Shown in pieces: positions 1 through 8,960 of a stretch of 64,000 nucleotides of DNA. A program made the translations under genes and the position numbers. Numbering within the stretch: the stretch's first letter is position 1; each line of letters begins with the position of its first letter. A model generated the notes under the pieces. That model searched no databases. It was not told where the DNA came from and saw only the letters and a program-made list of their open reading frames with translations. Location of the stretch: NCBI GenBank assembly GCA_963836405.1, contig CAWIJL010000011.1:62001-126000 (forward strand), read 5' to 3'. The DNA is from CAWIJJ01 sp963836405. Its GTDB lineage: Bacteria > Acidobacteriota > Terriglobia > Bryobacterales > Bryobacteraceae.

Positions 1-2267
1 CGGGTCAGCGCGAACGCTCCCGCGGTCCCCACCGCAATTCCCGCCAGGGTAAGCCTGGCCCCGCTGAGGAGCACATCCCGGAGCACGTCCGCGGGTCGCG
101 CGCCGAGGGCCATCCGCACGCCGATTTCGCGGGTGCGCCGGCTGACGTCGAAGGCCATCACGCCGTAGATTCCCACCGCGGCTAGCAGCAGGGCCATGGC
201 CGCGAAACCCGCGAGCAGGGTGGCCGAAAAGCGTGGCTGCCATTGCGCGCGCGCCACCACTTGTTCCATGGAGAGCACGCTCGCGAGCGGCAGGTCGCGG
301 TCCAGCGACCAGACGGCTTCTTCCACCGCCGTGGCCACGCCGAGCGGGTTGCGCGCCGTGCGCACCACCAGGGTCAGGTACCGCTGAATGTCCTCGGGGT
401 TCTGCTCCTGCGGGAAGTAGAATTCCGCCGCGGGCGTTGCGCCCCAGTCCGCCTGCCCGGAGTCCTTGACGATTCCCGCCACCGTGTACCAGGGATTTTC
501 GGCTGAACTGCCCAGTCGGATCCGCTTTCCCAGAGCGTCCTCGCCCGGCCAGTACATGGCGGCCATCGTCTGGTTGATCACGACCACGCGGGGAGCCGAG
601 CCGGTGTCCCGCTCGTCGATGTCGCGGCCGCGCAGCAGCGGGATCCGCATAGTGCGGAAGTAGCCGGGGAAGATGGTACGAAAGGCGGCTTGCGGCCGTG
701 CAGAAGGTGCGGGCGCGGGACGCCCCTCTACGGCAAAGCTGAAGGTCCACAGGTCGCCGGCCAGGGGCAGGTGATTGATCCCGCTGGCGGACTCGACACC
801 CGGCACGGCGCGCACGCGTTCGAGCGCCTCCTTGTAGAAGGCGTTGCGACGTTCGGGGGTGGCGGCCTGGGGCGAACCGGTCAGCACCAGCCGCATGGTC
901 AAGACGTTCCGCGGGTCGAAGCCGGCGTCCACACGCCCAAGCTGGGTCAGGCTGCGCAGCATCAGCCCCGCCCCGGCCACCAGCACCAGGGAAACCGCCA
1001 CCTCGCCGGCCACCAGCAGGCGGCGCAGCGGGGTTCTGGCCGCTTCCGAGGAGCGCCCGCTCTCTTTGAGCGCGGCGTGAAGATCGAGGCGCGAGGCACG
1101 CAGGGCCGGGATCATGCCGAACAGGATCGCCGTGGCGCACGAAATGGCCGCGGTGAAGGCGAGCACCGCTGTGCCCATCCCGATCTCCTGAAATCGGGGC
1201 AGCGCGAAGCGGCTGGCCTCGCCGATGTTTGCCGCCAGCGCGCTCAGCGCCCACGATGCGAGCACGATGCCGCAAGCCGCGCCCGCGGCCGAAAGCAGCA
1301 CGCTCTCAAACAGCAACTGCCGGACCAGGCGTCCCCGCCCTGCTCCCAGGGCGAGCCGTAGGGCGATCTCGCGGCGGCGTCCGCCGGCACGCGCCAGCAG
1401 CAGGTTGGCCACGTTGGCGCAGACGATTAGGAGCAGGAACGCCACCGCGCCGGCGAGCACGCCCAGCGCTTGCCGCACGCGTCCCACTGTGACTTCGGCG
1501 AGCGCGGTCACACGCGCTCCGCGGTCCTGGTTCGAATCCGGATAGGCTTGTGCCAGACGCTGCGCGATGCCGCCCATTTCAGCGGCCGCGGATTCGATCG
1601 TGGTTCCGTCCTTCAGCCGGGCGAATACGCGCAGGGAGCGGCCGTTGCGGTCCGTCATGCGCCTCGGCGAAAATTCCAGCGGCGCCCACAGCTCTGTCTT
1701 CACCGCCCAGAATGGAGGAAAGCGGAATGATCGCGGCATCACGCCGATCACCTGATAGCGTTCGCCGTTCAGCGTGATCGTCCGTCCCAGCACCGTCGCA
1801 TCGCCCGCGAACCGGCGCTGCCAAAGCGTATAGCTCAGCAGCACCACGCGCGCGCCTTCGTCGCCCGCATCGAAGCCGCGGCCGATCAGCGGCTGCGAGC
1901 GCAGCACCTTCAGCAGCGACGTTGAGACATGCAGGCCATCGACCTCCTCCGGCCTGTCGCCGCCGGTCAGCGACGCTCCAAACATTTCGGCCGCCGCGAT
2001 CGATTCGAACGAGCGGGACTGACCGCGCCAATCCTGAAACGTCGCGCGAGCGGTGGGGCTGGTGGAGCCATCCCGCAGGCTGCTCTCTTCGATGAAGACC
2101 AGGCGCGCGGAGTCGGGGAAGGGAAGCGGGCTGAGCAGTACGTGATAAACCACACTGAACATGGCCGTATTCGCGCCGATTCCGAGCGCCAGGACCGCGA
2201 TGGCAGCCAAGGCGAAGCGGGGCGATTTTCGAAGCGAACGAAAAGCGTAGCGGAGGTCTTCTCTCAT
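1..2267 (-). CDS. ADOP-family MacB/FtsX-like ABC transporter permease (3' end outside window)
   Basis: Reading the minus strand from the ATG at 2267 gives an open frame of about 755 codons that is still open at base 1. It begins MREDLRYAFRSLRKSPRF, followed by a first membrane helix (FALAAIAVLALGIGANTAMF), the opening typical of the acidobacterial duplicated permeases. A MacB-like periplasmic domain follows (GEDARVV-type and RLKDG-type segments). Then come the central FtsX helices, with VCANVANLLLARAGGRRREI and the RLALGAGRGRLVRQLL coupling region. A second half repeats the layout, ending with GVMAFDVSRRTREIGVRMAL. Two FtsX repeats in one chain are characteristic of this family, which is thought to export peptides or small molecules or to act in envelope stress. 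The ATPase partner is not in the window. The short ORFs in other frames here are shadows. Confidence 0.9.
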   Translation of the reverse strand, partial: MREDLRYAFRSLRKSPRFALAAIAVLALGIGANTAMFSVVYHVLLSPLPFPDSARLVFIEESSLRDGSTSPTARATFQDWRGQSRSFESIAAAEMFGASLTGGDRPEEVDGLHVSTSLLKVLRSQPLIGRGFDAGDEGARVVLLSYTLWQRRFAGDATVLGRTITLNGERYQVIGVMPRSFRFPPFWAVKTELWAPLEFSPRRMTDRNGRSLRVFARLKDGTTIESAAAEMGGIAQRLAQAYPDSNQDRGARVTALAEVTVGRVRQALGVLAGAVAFLLLIVCANVANLLLARAGGRRREIALRLALGAGRGRLVRQLLFESVLLSAAGAACGIVLASWALSALAANIGEASRFALPRFQEIGMGTAVLAFTAAISCATAILFGMIPALRASRLDLHAALKESGRSSEAARTPLRRLLVAGEVAVSLVLVAGAGLMLRSLTQLGRVDAGFDPRNVLTMRLVLTGSPQAATPERRNAFYKEALERVRAVPGVESASGINHLPLAGDLWTFSFAVEGRPAPAPSARPQAAFRTIFPGYFRTMRIPLLRGRDIDERDTGSAPRVVVINQTMAAMYWPGEDALGKRIRLGSSAENPWYTVAGIVKDSGQADWGATPAAEFYFPQEQNPEDIQRYLTLVVRTARNPLGVATAVEEAVWSLDRDLPLASVLSMEQVVARAQWQPRFSATLLAGFAAMALLLAAVGIYGVMAFDVSRRTREIGVRMALGARPADVLRDVLLSGARLTLAGIAVGTAGAFALT

Positions 2268-2321
2268 CGGTGTCTCCCGGTCAAAAAGGTTAGACTGACG
2301 CAAGGGGGGATAGATAGCGAA

Positions 2322-2783
2322 ATGAGCGCCGTGCCGCCCTTGCCCGAACATCAGCCCGTGATCACACCCTACCTGGCGCTTCGGAACGCCGCGGCGGCCA
2401 TCGAATTCTACAAGAACGTGTTTGGCGCTGTCGAAGAAGCGCGATTGCCGGGTCCGTCGGGGACGATCGGACATGCCGAACTTCGGATCGGCAATTCAAG
2501 CCTGTTTCTGTCGGACGAATCTCCGCCGCACGATGCGCTCGCGCCAGAGAGCGTGGGCGGGTCGCCGGTGACCATCCATATATATGTCGAAGACGTGGAC
2601 GCGGTGGTGGCGCGGGCGCTATCCGCCGGAGCCGTGCTGCTGCGCCCCGTGAAGGACGAATTTTACGGCGACCGCGCGGGCAAGATCCGGGACCCGTTCG
2701 GCCATTTGTGGTTCGTCGCCACGCGCGTGGAGAACGTCTCCTGGGAGGAGATGCGAAAGCGGGCAGAGGCGCTGTCCGGATAG
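2322..2783 (+). CDS. VOC family protein (PhnB-like glyoxalase/bleomycin-resistance fold)
   Basis: A 153-residue protein starting at MSAVPPLPEHQPV. The frame stays open far upstream, but the start at 2322 is chosen because homology begins at VITPYLALRNAAAAIEFYKN, the standard opening of PhnB-like VOC domains. The second beta-alpha-beta-beta-beta module ends with FYGDRAGKIRDPFGHLWFVA, which carries the conserved DPFGHLW motif. VOC proteins bind a metal or small ligand in the cytoplasm; the substrate cannot be read from sequence. It is transcribed divergently from the permease to its left. The fold is confident, the function is not. Confidence 0.85.
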   Translation: MSAVPPLPEHQPVITPYLALRNAAAAIEFYKNVFGAVEEARLPGPSGTIGHAELRIGNSSLFLSDESPPHDALAPESVGGSPVTIHIYVEDVDAVVARALSAGAVLLRPVKDEFYGDRAGKIRDPFGHLWFVATRVENVSWEEMRKRAEALSG

Positions 2784-2792
2784 GAGCGAACG

Positions 2793-3227
2793 ATGAAGAA
2801 ACGAATGATCCTGCTGCTTGCGGCAGCATGCGCACTTACGGCGGCCGACAGTTGGGACAAAGTGAAGGCGATCCGGAGCGGCACGGAGGTGCGCATCTTC
2901 AAGAAAGGTACGGCGCAACCGGTTCTCGCCAAATTCGACGAAGCGCGCGACGAGAGCGTGGTGGTAGTGGTGAAGAACGAACAGGTGGCGATCCAGAGGG
3001 ACATCATCGACCGGCTGGACGCCCGTCCCGACAAGGGTTCGCGTGTCACCACCGAAAGCAAGTCCAAAACCGAGCCGCCGGATACGCGGCCGGCGCCGAT
3101 GGGAAGCCGGCCGGCAACGGGGAACACCAGCTATTCGAACTCGGTCAGCATCGGTTCCAAGCCCGACTTCGAGACGGTCTATCGGAGGCCCGCGCCGGCG
3201 CCGAAAAAAGCCGAGGAGAAGAAATAA
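2793..3227 (+). CDS. small secreted protein, function unknown
   Basis: 144 residues. The start MKKRMILLLAAACALTAADS is a clear Sec signal peptide with probable cleavage near residue 18-19. The mature region begins with a compact segment (KVKAIRSGTEVRIF, then QVAIQRDIIDRLDARP) resembling short acidobacterial proteins in which a 'SGTEVRV' strand pairs with an 'I..DRI' strand. The rest is a disordered tail rich in Pro, Lys and Ser. The start lies 9 bp after the VOC gene stop, so the two are probably co-transcribed. No catalytic motif is visible and no function is assigned. Confidence 0.75.
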   Translation: MKKRMILLLAAACALTAADSWDKVKAIRSGTEVRIFKKGTAQPVLAKFDEARDESVVVVVKNEQVAIQRDIIDRLDARPDKGSRVTTESKSKTEPPDTRPAPMGSRPATGNTSYSNSVSIGSKPDFETVYRRPAPAPKKAEEKK

Positions 3228-3267
3228 GCCGTACCCGTTGGCCGGGCGATTTCGTCCGACTGGCAGT

Positions 3268-4029
3268 ATGCGGGTTCGACTGACGGCAGCAGCGCTCTTC
3301 GCGGTGCTGGCCCTGAACGCGCAGGAGCGCAGGCTCAGCCTCGAGAAAGAAGCGGCGCTCGGCGAGCGCGTGGCTGCAGAGTTTGTAAAATCCGCCACGC
3401 CGCTCGAAAGCCCTCTGGTGCAGCGCTACCTGGATCGCCTTACCGCACGCCTGTCGGCCAGCCTGCCGGATGCCCCGTTTCCTTTTACCGTTCGCGCCGT
3501 GCTCGAGGAGCGATGCGGCCCGACCCACGAACCGGCGGCGATGCCGGGAGGATTCATCTTCGTTTCCGCCGCCCTGTTCGATGCGGCAGAAAGCGAGGCG
3601 GAATTCGCCGGCATGCTGGCTCAGGCCATGGAACGTTCGGCCGGACGTCTCGATGCGGAAAGATCGATCGAGATTGGTGCCGGCAAGGTGCCGCTGGTGA
3701 TGCTCGGCGCCCCCTGCAGGATGGGGCTGATGATGCGCGGAGGCTTCGCGGCGGCGCCGATGCAGCAGGAACAGGCAGCCGATTCCCGCGCCGTGGACGC
3801 CCTGCGGAGGGCCGGCTACGATCCCGCCGCGCTCCTTTCGTATCTCGCGCGGACTCCCCACGCCCTTGCGGAGGATCGCCTCGCGGCGCTTCGAAACAAG
3901 GTCCGGGAAGCCGGCCCTCCCCCTCTTACGCCGCCCTCCGGCGACTACTTTGCCGTACAGGCTGAAATCCGCACACGCCTGGTGCCGCCCGGTCCCGGTA
4001 TGAATCCGCCCACATTGAGACGAAATTAA
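3268..4029 (+). CDS. M48-like exported protein lacking the HExxH zinc motif
   Basis: 253 residues from the ATG at 3268. The frame is open further upstream, but only this start gives the signal peptide MRVRLTAAALFAVLALNAQ. The body follows the M48 metallopeptidase plan: VQRYLDRLTARLSASLPDAPFPF, then MPGGFIFVSAALFDAAESEAEFAGMLAQAM in two blocks, then EQAADSRAVDALRRAGYDPAALL. In active M48 enzymes the helix after 'AGML' carries HExxH; here residues 119-123 read QAMER. The downstream glutamate region (E168) is kept. The protein is therefore predicted to be a secreted pseudopeptidase. It sits between two other small exported proteins. Confidence 0.75.
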   Translation: MRVRLTAAALFAVLALNAQERRLSLEKEAALGERVAAEFVKSATPLESPLVQRYLDRLTARLSASLPDAPFPFTVRAVLEERCGPTHEPAAMPGGFIFVSAALFDAAESEAEFAGMLAQAMERSAGRLDAERSIEIGAGKVPLVMLGAPCRMGLMMRGGFAAAPMQQEQAADSRAVDALRRAGYDPAALLSYLARTPHALAEDRLAALRNKVREAGPPPLTPPSGDYFAVQAEIRTRLVPPGPGMNPPTLRRN

Positions 4030-4084
4030 GACTGCCCCACGAAAAATCGTTTTCGGATATGATTACACGGTAAGGGAGACGCAC

Positions 4085-4519
4085 ATGACCAAGAAAGTGC
4101 TTTTGGCAGGTATGATTCTGCTTGCGGCGGCGCTGGCGGCGATGGCAGCCGATGCGGTAACCGGCAAGTGGACCTTTGAACAGGTTGGCCGCGGTGGCGG
4201 TGGTGGCGGAGGCGGCACGCCTCGCGTTGTCACGCTGGATCTAAAAGCCGATGGCACCAATCTCACCGGCACGGTTCTCCAGCCGATGGGCGGACGTGGC
4301 GGCGGCGGTGGCCAGGCTCCGACCCCGATTGAAATCAAGAACGGCAAGGTGGATGGCAGCAATATCTCCTTCGACGTCGTTCGCGAGACGCAAAACGGTA
4401 CTATGACCCAGAAATACGAAGGCACCGTGTCGGGGAACGAAATGAAGCTGAAGATCACCCGCCAAGGCCAGAACGGACCCCAGACGAGCGAGGTCACGGC
4501 GAAGAAGGCGACTACCTAG
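4085..4519 (+). CDS. small secreted glycine-rich protein
   Basis: 144 residues with a signal peptide (MTKKVLLAGMILLAAALAAMAAD) and start supported by an upstream AAGGGAG-like Shine-Dalgarno. The mature part is two or more beta-rich segments of the form GKWTFEQV, VVTLDLKADGTNLTGTVLQP and IEIKNGKVDGSNISFDVV, the lipocalin-like pattern of small acidobacterial secreted proteins. Two glycine/arginine stretches interrupt it: GRGGGGGGGG around residues 36-44 and GRGGGGG around 70-76. It is followed by a strong terminator. Function unknown. Confidence 0.8.
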   Translation: MTKKVLLAGMILLAAALAAMAADAVTGKWTFEQVGRGGGGGGGGTPRVVTLDLKADGTNLTGTVLQPMGGRGGGGGQAPTPIEIKNGKVDGSNISFDVVRETQNGTMTQKYEGTVSGNEMKLKITRQGQNGPQTSEVTAKKATT

Positions 4520-4546
4520 ACCCGCCCTAACGGCGCAGTTTTCCAG

Positions 4547-4588
4547 GCGGCCTTGCGCGCGCTGACCCGCGCGGCGGGCCGCTTTTTT
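4547..4588 (+). terminator. Rho-independent terminator
   Basis: GCGGCC and GGCCGC form the outer stem, with an inner CGCGCG/CGCGCG pairing around a short loop, followed directly by TTTTTT. It lies about 30 bp after the stop of the glycine-rich secreted protein gene and before purQ. Confidence 0.85.
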
Positions 4589-4662
4589 GTTTGCGGTTCC
4601 CCGGTCAAGCGGCGCCCCTCCCGCACGCGGTAAAATAGGAGTGCCTCCCCAGAACATTTGTC

Positions 4663-5331
4663 ATGAAATTTGGTGTAATTGTCTTTCCCGGCAGCAATTG
4701 CGATCACGACGCCTTCTTCGCCGTCAGCGGCAACCTTGGCGAACGGGCCGAGTTCATCTGGCACGATTCGGCCGATCTGGGCGACGTGGACGCGGTGATT
4801 CTTCCCGGCGGCTTCTCCTATGGCGACTACCTCCGTTGCGGGGCCATCGCCAAGTTCTCGCCCGTGATGCAGGCCGTCAAGCGCTTCGCGGCCGATGGCG
4901 GTCCGGTGCTCGGCATCTGCAACGGCTTCCAGATCCTGGTGGAAACCGGTCTGCTCCCCGGCGCGCTCATTCGCAACCGCAGCCTCAAATTCGTCTGCCG
5001 CGACGTCCATCTCCGCACCGAAACCACCAACTCGCCTTTTACCGCGGCCGCGCAGAAGGGCGAGATCCTGCGCATGCCCATCGCCCACGGCGAAGGCTGC
5101 TACTACGCCGACGATCCCACCCTGGACGAACTCCAGGCCGAAGATCGCGTGGCGTTCCGTTACCTCGATAACCCGAACGGCTCGCTGCGCGACATCGCCG
5201 GCGTGCTCAGCCGCGAACGCAACGTGATGGGCATGATGCCCCATCCGGAACGGGCCACCGAGGCGCTGATGGGATCGAGCGACGGCCTCACCGTTTTCGA
5301 GTCGATGCTGCGCGTGGCGGTGCGGGCATGA
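4663..5331 (+). CDS. purQ: phosphoribosylformylglycinamidine synthase, glutaminase subunit PurQ
   Basis: 222 residues, the usual PurQ length. It releases ammonia from glutamine and passes it to PurL in the fourth step of purine synthesis (FGAR to FGAM), in the cytoplasm. Visible motifs are KFGVIVFPGSNCDHD at the N-terminus, LPGGFSYGDYLRCGAIA, the nucleophile Cys86 in GPVLGICNGFQ, and the His/Glu partner region MMPHPERATEA near the C-terminus. Its stop overlaps the purL start by 4 bp (ATGA), so translation is probably coupled. PurS, the small third subunit expected with this PurL type, is not found in the window. Confidence 0.97.
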   Translation: MKFGVIVFPGSNCDHDAFFAVSGNLGERAEFIWHDSADLGDVDAVILPGGFSYGDYLRCGAIAKFSPVMQAVKRFAADGGPVLGICNGFQILVETGLLPGALIRNRSLKFVCRDVHLRTETTNSPFTAAAQKGEILRMPIAHGEGCYYADDPTLDELQAEDRVAFRYLDNPNGSLRDIAGVLSRERNVMGMMPHPERATEALMGSSDGLTVFESMLRVAVRA

Positions 5332-7547
5332 GCGCCGGAACCATTACGGCGGACCTGATCGCCCAGCACCAGTTGACCCCGGGCGAGTACGACAAAATCG
5401 TGGCGATTCTCGGGCGGGAGCCGAGCTACACCGAACTGGGCATCTTCAGCGTGATGTGGAGCGAGCACTGTTCCTATAAGAGCTCGCGCCTGCACCTCAA
5501 GAAGTTACCCACTCGCGGAAAGCTGGTGGTGCAGGGTCCGGGAGAAAACGCGGGCATCATCGACATCGGGGGCGGCTACGTCATCGCCTTCAAAATCGAA
5601 TCGCACAATCACCCGAGCTTCATCGAGCCGTTCCAGGGCGCGGCCACCGGAGTCGGCGGGATCCTGCGCGACATCTTCACCATGGGCGCGAGGCCCATCG
5701 CGGTGCTCGATTCGCTCCGCTTCGGGCGGCCGGACGATCCGGACACGGGCGCGCGCAACCGCCGCATCCTGGCCGGCGTGGTAGCGGGCATCGCCCATTA
5801 CGGCAACTGTTTCGGCGTGCCGACGGTGGGCGGCGAATGCATTTTCGAGCCCTGCTACGACGGCAACCCGCTGGTGAACGTGTTCGCGCTCGGCGTGTGC
5901 CGCAAGGAAGACGTCTTCTACGCTAAGGCCGCCGGCGTGGGCAACCCGGTGATCTACGTGGGCGCCCGCACCGGACGCGACGGCATTCACGGCGCCTCCA
6001 TGGCCAGCGCCGAATTTACCGAGGAATCCAAGCAGAAGCGGCCCAACGTCCAGGTGGGCGATCCGTTCATGGAGAAGTTGCTCCTCGAAGCCTGCCTGGA
6101 AGCCATGCAAACCGGAGCCATCGTCGGCATTCAGGACATGGGCGCCGCCGGGCTGACGTGCTCCACCTGCGAGATGGGCAGCCGCGGCGAGGTCGGCATC
6201 GAAATAGAGTTGGACCGTGTGCCGCAGCGGGAAACCGGCATGTCGCCCTACGAGATCATGCTTTCCGAGTCGCAGGAACGCATGCTGCTGGTGGCGGAAA
6301 AGGGCAGGGAAGAGGAAGTCTACGCAGTGTTCCGCAAGTGGGGTCTGGAGGCCTCCGAAGTCGGCGTGGTGACCGGAGACGGACGGCTGCGCGTGCGGCA
6401 TCACGGCGCGGTCGTGGCCGAGATTCCGAATCGCGAGCTCGCCGATGAAGCGCCGCTCTACGACCGGCCGTACACCACTCCTCTGCGCCGCGTCCCCATG
6501 GAAGCGCCGGAGTTGCCTCCCGCCGACGTCCAGGAGGCACTGCCGCTGCTGCTGGCGGCCCCCGACCTCTGCTCCAAGCGCTGGATTTGGCAGCAATACG
6601 ATTTTCAGGTCCGCACCAATACGGTGGCCGGCCCCGGCGCGGATGCGGCCATTATCCGCATCAAAGAGACAGGCACTTCGATCGCGATGGCGCTCGATGG
6701 CAATGGGCGCTACAGCTACCTCTCCCCGCGGGAGGGTGCGACGCTGGCCGTGGCCGAGGCCTGCCGCAACCTTTCCACCGTGGGCGCGCGGCCGGTGGCC
6801 GCCACCAACTGCCTGAATTTCGGCAACCCGGAGCGGCCGGAGGTGATGGCGCAGCTTGTGGACGCCATCGAAGGGATGTCGGATGCCTGCCGCTTCTTCG
6901 ATACGCCAATCACCGGAGGCAATGTCAGCCTCTACAACGAAACGCTGGGCGAGGGCATCTTTCCCACGCCGGTGCTCGGCATCGTCGGGTTGATGAAGAC
7001 GGCCATGCCCGTGCCCACCTCGTTCCGCCACGCCGGACGCGCGGTGATCCTGCTTGGCGGCGTGGGCGTCTGCGACGATATCCGCTTCGGCGGCACCGAG
7101 TATGCCAAGGAGATTGTGAAGCAGCTTTGGGGGCTTCCGCCGGCGCTCGATCTCGAATACGAACAGCGCGTGCAGTACGCCATCCGGCGCATCATCGAAG
7201 AGGGGCTGGCCGAATCGGCGCACGACCTCAGCGACGGCGGCCTCGCGGTGGCGCTGGCGGAGTGCTCCTTCGGCCCCGCGGAAATCGGCGCTCAGATCGA
7301 CCTTGAAAGCAACCTGCGGCCGGAGGTGCTGATGTTTCACGAAGCGCCCTCCCGTGTACTGATTTCGACAGCCGATTCAAAACGCGTGGCCGCTATCGCT
7401 CGCAAGTTTGAAGTGGAGGCGCCGGTGGTGGGCGTTACAATTGAGAAGGGAATCGAAGTCCGGCAGCGGAACTTCACGCTGGGTGCCTGGGAGATCGCCG
7501 CTTTGAAATCCGCTTACGAGGGCGCGCTGGAATCCTATGTTCGATAA
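5328..7547 (+). CDS. purL: phosphoribosylformylglycinamidine synthase subunit PurL (small type)
   Basis: 739 residues, matching the PurS-dependent small PurL. It is the ATP-dependent amidotransferase subunit that makes FGAM from FGAR using ammonia from PurQ. Recognisable segments include ELGIFSVMWSEHCSYKSSR, VVQGPGENAG, IAFKIESHNHPSFIEPFQG, GGILRDIFTMGARP and the second-half motifs NCLNFGNPERPE and ESAHDLSDGGLAVALAE. It overlaps purQ by 4 bp and purF by 11 bp, so purQLF is one operon. A long minus-strand ORF across it is a codon-bias shadow. Confidence 0.97.
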   Translation: MSAGTITADLIAQHQLTPGEYDKIVAILGREPSYTELGIFSVMWSEHCSYKSSRLHLKKLPTRGKLVVQGPGENAGIIDIGGGYVIAFKIESHNHPSFIEPFQGAATGVGGILRDIFTMGARPIAVLDSLRFGRPDDPDTGARNRRILAGVVAGIAHYGNCFGVPTVGGECIFEPCYDGNPLVNVFALGVCRKEDVFYAKAAGVGNPVIYVGARTGRDGIHGASMASAEFTEESKQKRPNVQVGDPFMEKLLLEACLEAMQTGAIVGIQDMGAAGLTCSTCEMGSRGEVGIEIELDRVPQRETGMSPYEIMLSESQERMLLVAEKGREEEVYAVFRKWGLEASEVGVVTGDGRLRVRHHGAVVAEIPNRELADEAPLYDRPYTTPLRRVPMEAPELPPADVQEALPLLLAAPDLCSKRWIWQQYDFQVRTNTVAGPGADAAIIRIKETGTSIAMALDGNGRYSYLSPREGATLAVAEACRNLSTVGARPVAATNCLNFGNPERPEVMAQLVDAIEGMSDACRFFDTPITGGNVSLYNETLGEGIFPTPVLGIVGLMKTAMPVPTSFRHAGRAVILLGGVGVCDDIRFGGTEYAKEIVKQLWGLPPALDLEYEQRVQYAIRRIIEEGLAESAHDLSDGGLAVALAECSFGPAEIGAQIDLESNLRPEVLMFHEAPSRVLISTADSKRVAAIARKFEVEAPVVGVTIEKGIEVRQRNFTLGAWEIAALKSAYEGALESYVR

Positions 7548-8952
7548 GTTTCGCGAGGAATGCGGGGTAGTGGCCATCTACGGCCATCCGGAAGCGTCCA
7601 AGCTGGCCTATCTGGGCCTTTACGCTTTGCAGCACCGCGGGCAGGAGAGCGCGGGCATCTGCACCACCGACGGCGCCGAGGTCTACGCGCACAAATCCAT
7701 GGGGCACGTGGCGGATATCTTCACCCAGCCCGTTCTCGCCACCTTGCCCGGCAATCTCGCCATCGGGCACACCCGCTACTCCACCGCCGGAGACACGGTG
7801 CTTCTGAACGCGCAGCCGTTTTCGGTGGCTTGCAACAAGGGACGCGTGGCAGTGGCCCATAACGGCAACATCACCAACGCCGCGGAACTGCGCAGCGACA
7901 TGGAGCGGCGCGGCTCCATCTTCCAGGCGTCGAGCGATACGGAAGTGATCCTGCACCTGCTGGCGCACTCCTCGGAACGGACCCTGGCCGGCGCTCTGCG
8001 CGAGGCGCTGCTGCACCTCGAAGGCGCGTTTTCGCTGGTCTTCCTGGCCCAGGACCGCATCATCGTGGCGCGCGACCCGCACGGCTTCCGCCCCCTCGCG
8101 GTCGGCGAGATGGAAGTTTCCGGCGGCCGCAAATGCCACGTGTTCGCCTCGGAAACCTGCGCGTTCGACCTGATCGGCGCGGCCTACCTGCACGATGTGG
8201 AGCCGGGGGAAATGATCATTGTGGGGCCCGAAGGCGTTACGCGCGAGCGCTGGGCGCCGGAGCAGGCGCGCGCGCATTGCGCTTTCGAGCACGTCTATTT
8301 CTCGCGGCCGGACTCGATTGTCTTCGGCCGGGCCGTAGCGGAATCGCGTGAGGAACTCGGCCGCCTGCTCGCCCGGGAAGCGCCCGCCGACGCCGACCTG
8401 GTGGTTCCCGTTCCCGACTCGGGCGTGGCCGCCGCCATCGGATACGCTTCCGAATCCGGCCTGCCGTTCCGCCAGGCCCTTATTCGGAACCATTACGTAG
8501 GCCGCACGTTCATCGAACCGTCGCAGGCCATCCGGGATTTCGGAGTCAAGCTCAAGCTCAATCCGGTGCGCCACCTGTTGCAGGGCAAGCGCGTAGTGCT
8601 GGTGGACGATTCCATCGTGCGCGGCACCACCAGCCGCAAGATCGTTCGCATGGTGCGGCAGGCGGGCGCGCACGAAGTGCACGTCCGGATCTCCTGCCCG
8701 CCGACGATTTCTCCGTGCTTCTACGGTGTGGATACGCCCACGCGCGGCGAGCTCATCGGCAACAGCCACACGGTGGAGGAAATCCGCCGCTTTGTGGAGG
8801 CCGATTCGCTGGCCTATCTTTCGCTCGGATCCCTCCGAAAGGCGGTGGCCGACGATAAGGCGGAGTACTGCTACGCCTGCTACACGGGCGATTATCCCAC
8901 CGAACTCGTCAATATCGATCAACTGGTAGCCGCGCGGCCCAAGCGGCACTGA
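7537..8952 (+). CDS. purF: amidophosphoribosyltransferase
   Basis: 471 residues. PurF commits PRPP to purine synthesis by forming phosphoribosylamine with glutamine nitrogen. The class II glutaminase nucleophile is expected at Cys9 (MFDKFREECGVVAIYGH), which implies removal of an eight-residue propeptide. Further landmarks are YALQHRGQESAGI, GHTRYSTAGD, and the PRPP loop VVLVDDSIVRGTTSRK near residues 350-366. Cysteines in the C-terminal segment (EYCYACYTGDYP) fit the iron-sulfur-containing Bacillus-type enzymes. It starts inside the purL 3' end. Confidence 0.97.
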   Translation: MFDKFREECGVVAIYGHPEASKLAYLGLYALQHRGQESAGICTTDGAEVYAHKSMGHVADIFTQPVLATLPGNLAIGHTRYSTAGDTVLLNAQPFSVACNKGRVAVAHNGNITNAAELRSDMERRGSIFQASSDTEVILHLLAHSSERTLAGALREALLHLEGAFSLVFLAQDRIIVARDPHGFRPLAVGEMEVSGGRKCHVFASETCAFDLIGAAYLHDVEPGEMIIVGPEGVTRERWAPEQARAHCAFEHVYFSRPDSIVFGRAVAESREELGRLLAREAPADADLVVPVPDSGVAAAIGYASESGLPFRQALIRNHYVGRTFIEPSQAIRDFGVKLKLNPVRHLLQGKRVVLVDDSIVRGTTSRKIVRMVRQAGAHEVHVRISCPPTISPCFYGVDTPTRGELIGNSHTVEEIRRFVEADSLAYLSLGSLRKAVADDKAEYCYACYTGDYPTELVNIDQLVAARPKRH

Positions 8953-8960
8953 CGAACGGA

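Noticed and set aside
4520..4662. purS gene upstream of purQ
   Set aside because: The 140 bp contain a terminator and no frame with PurS-like sequence; PurS must be elsewhere.
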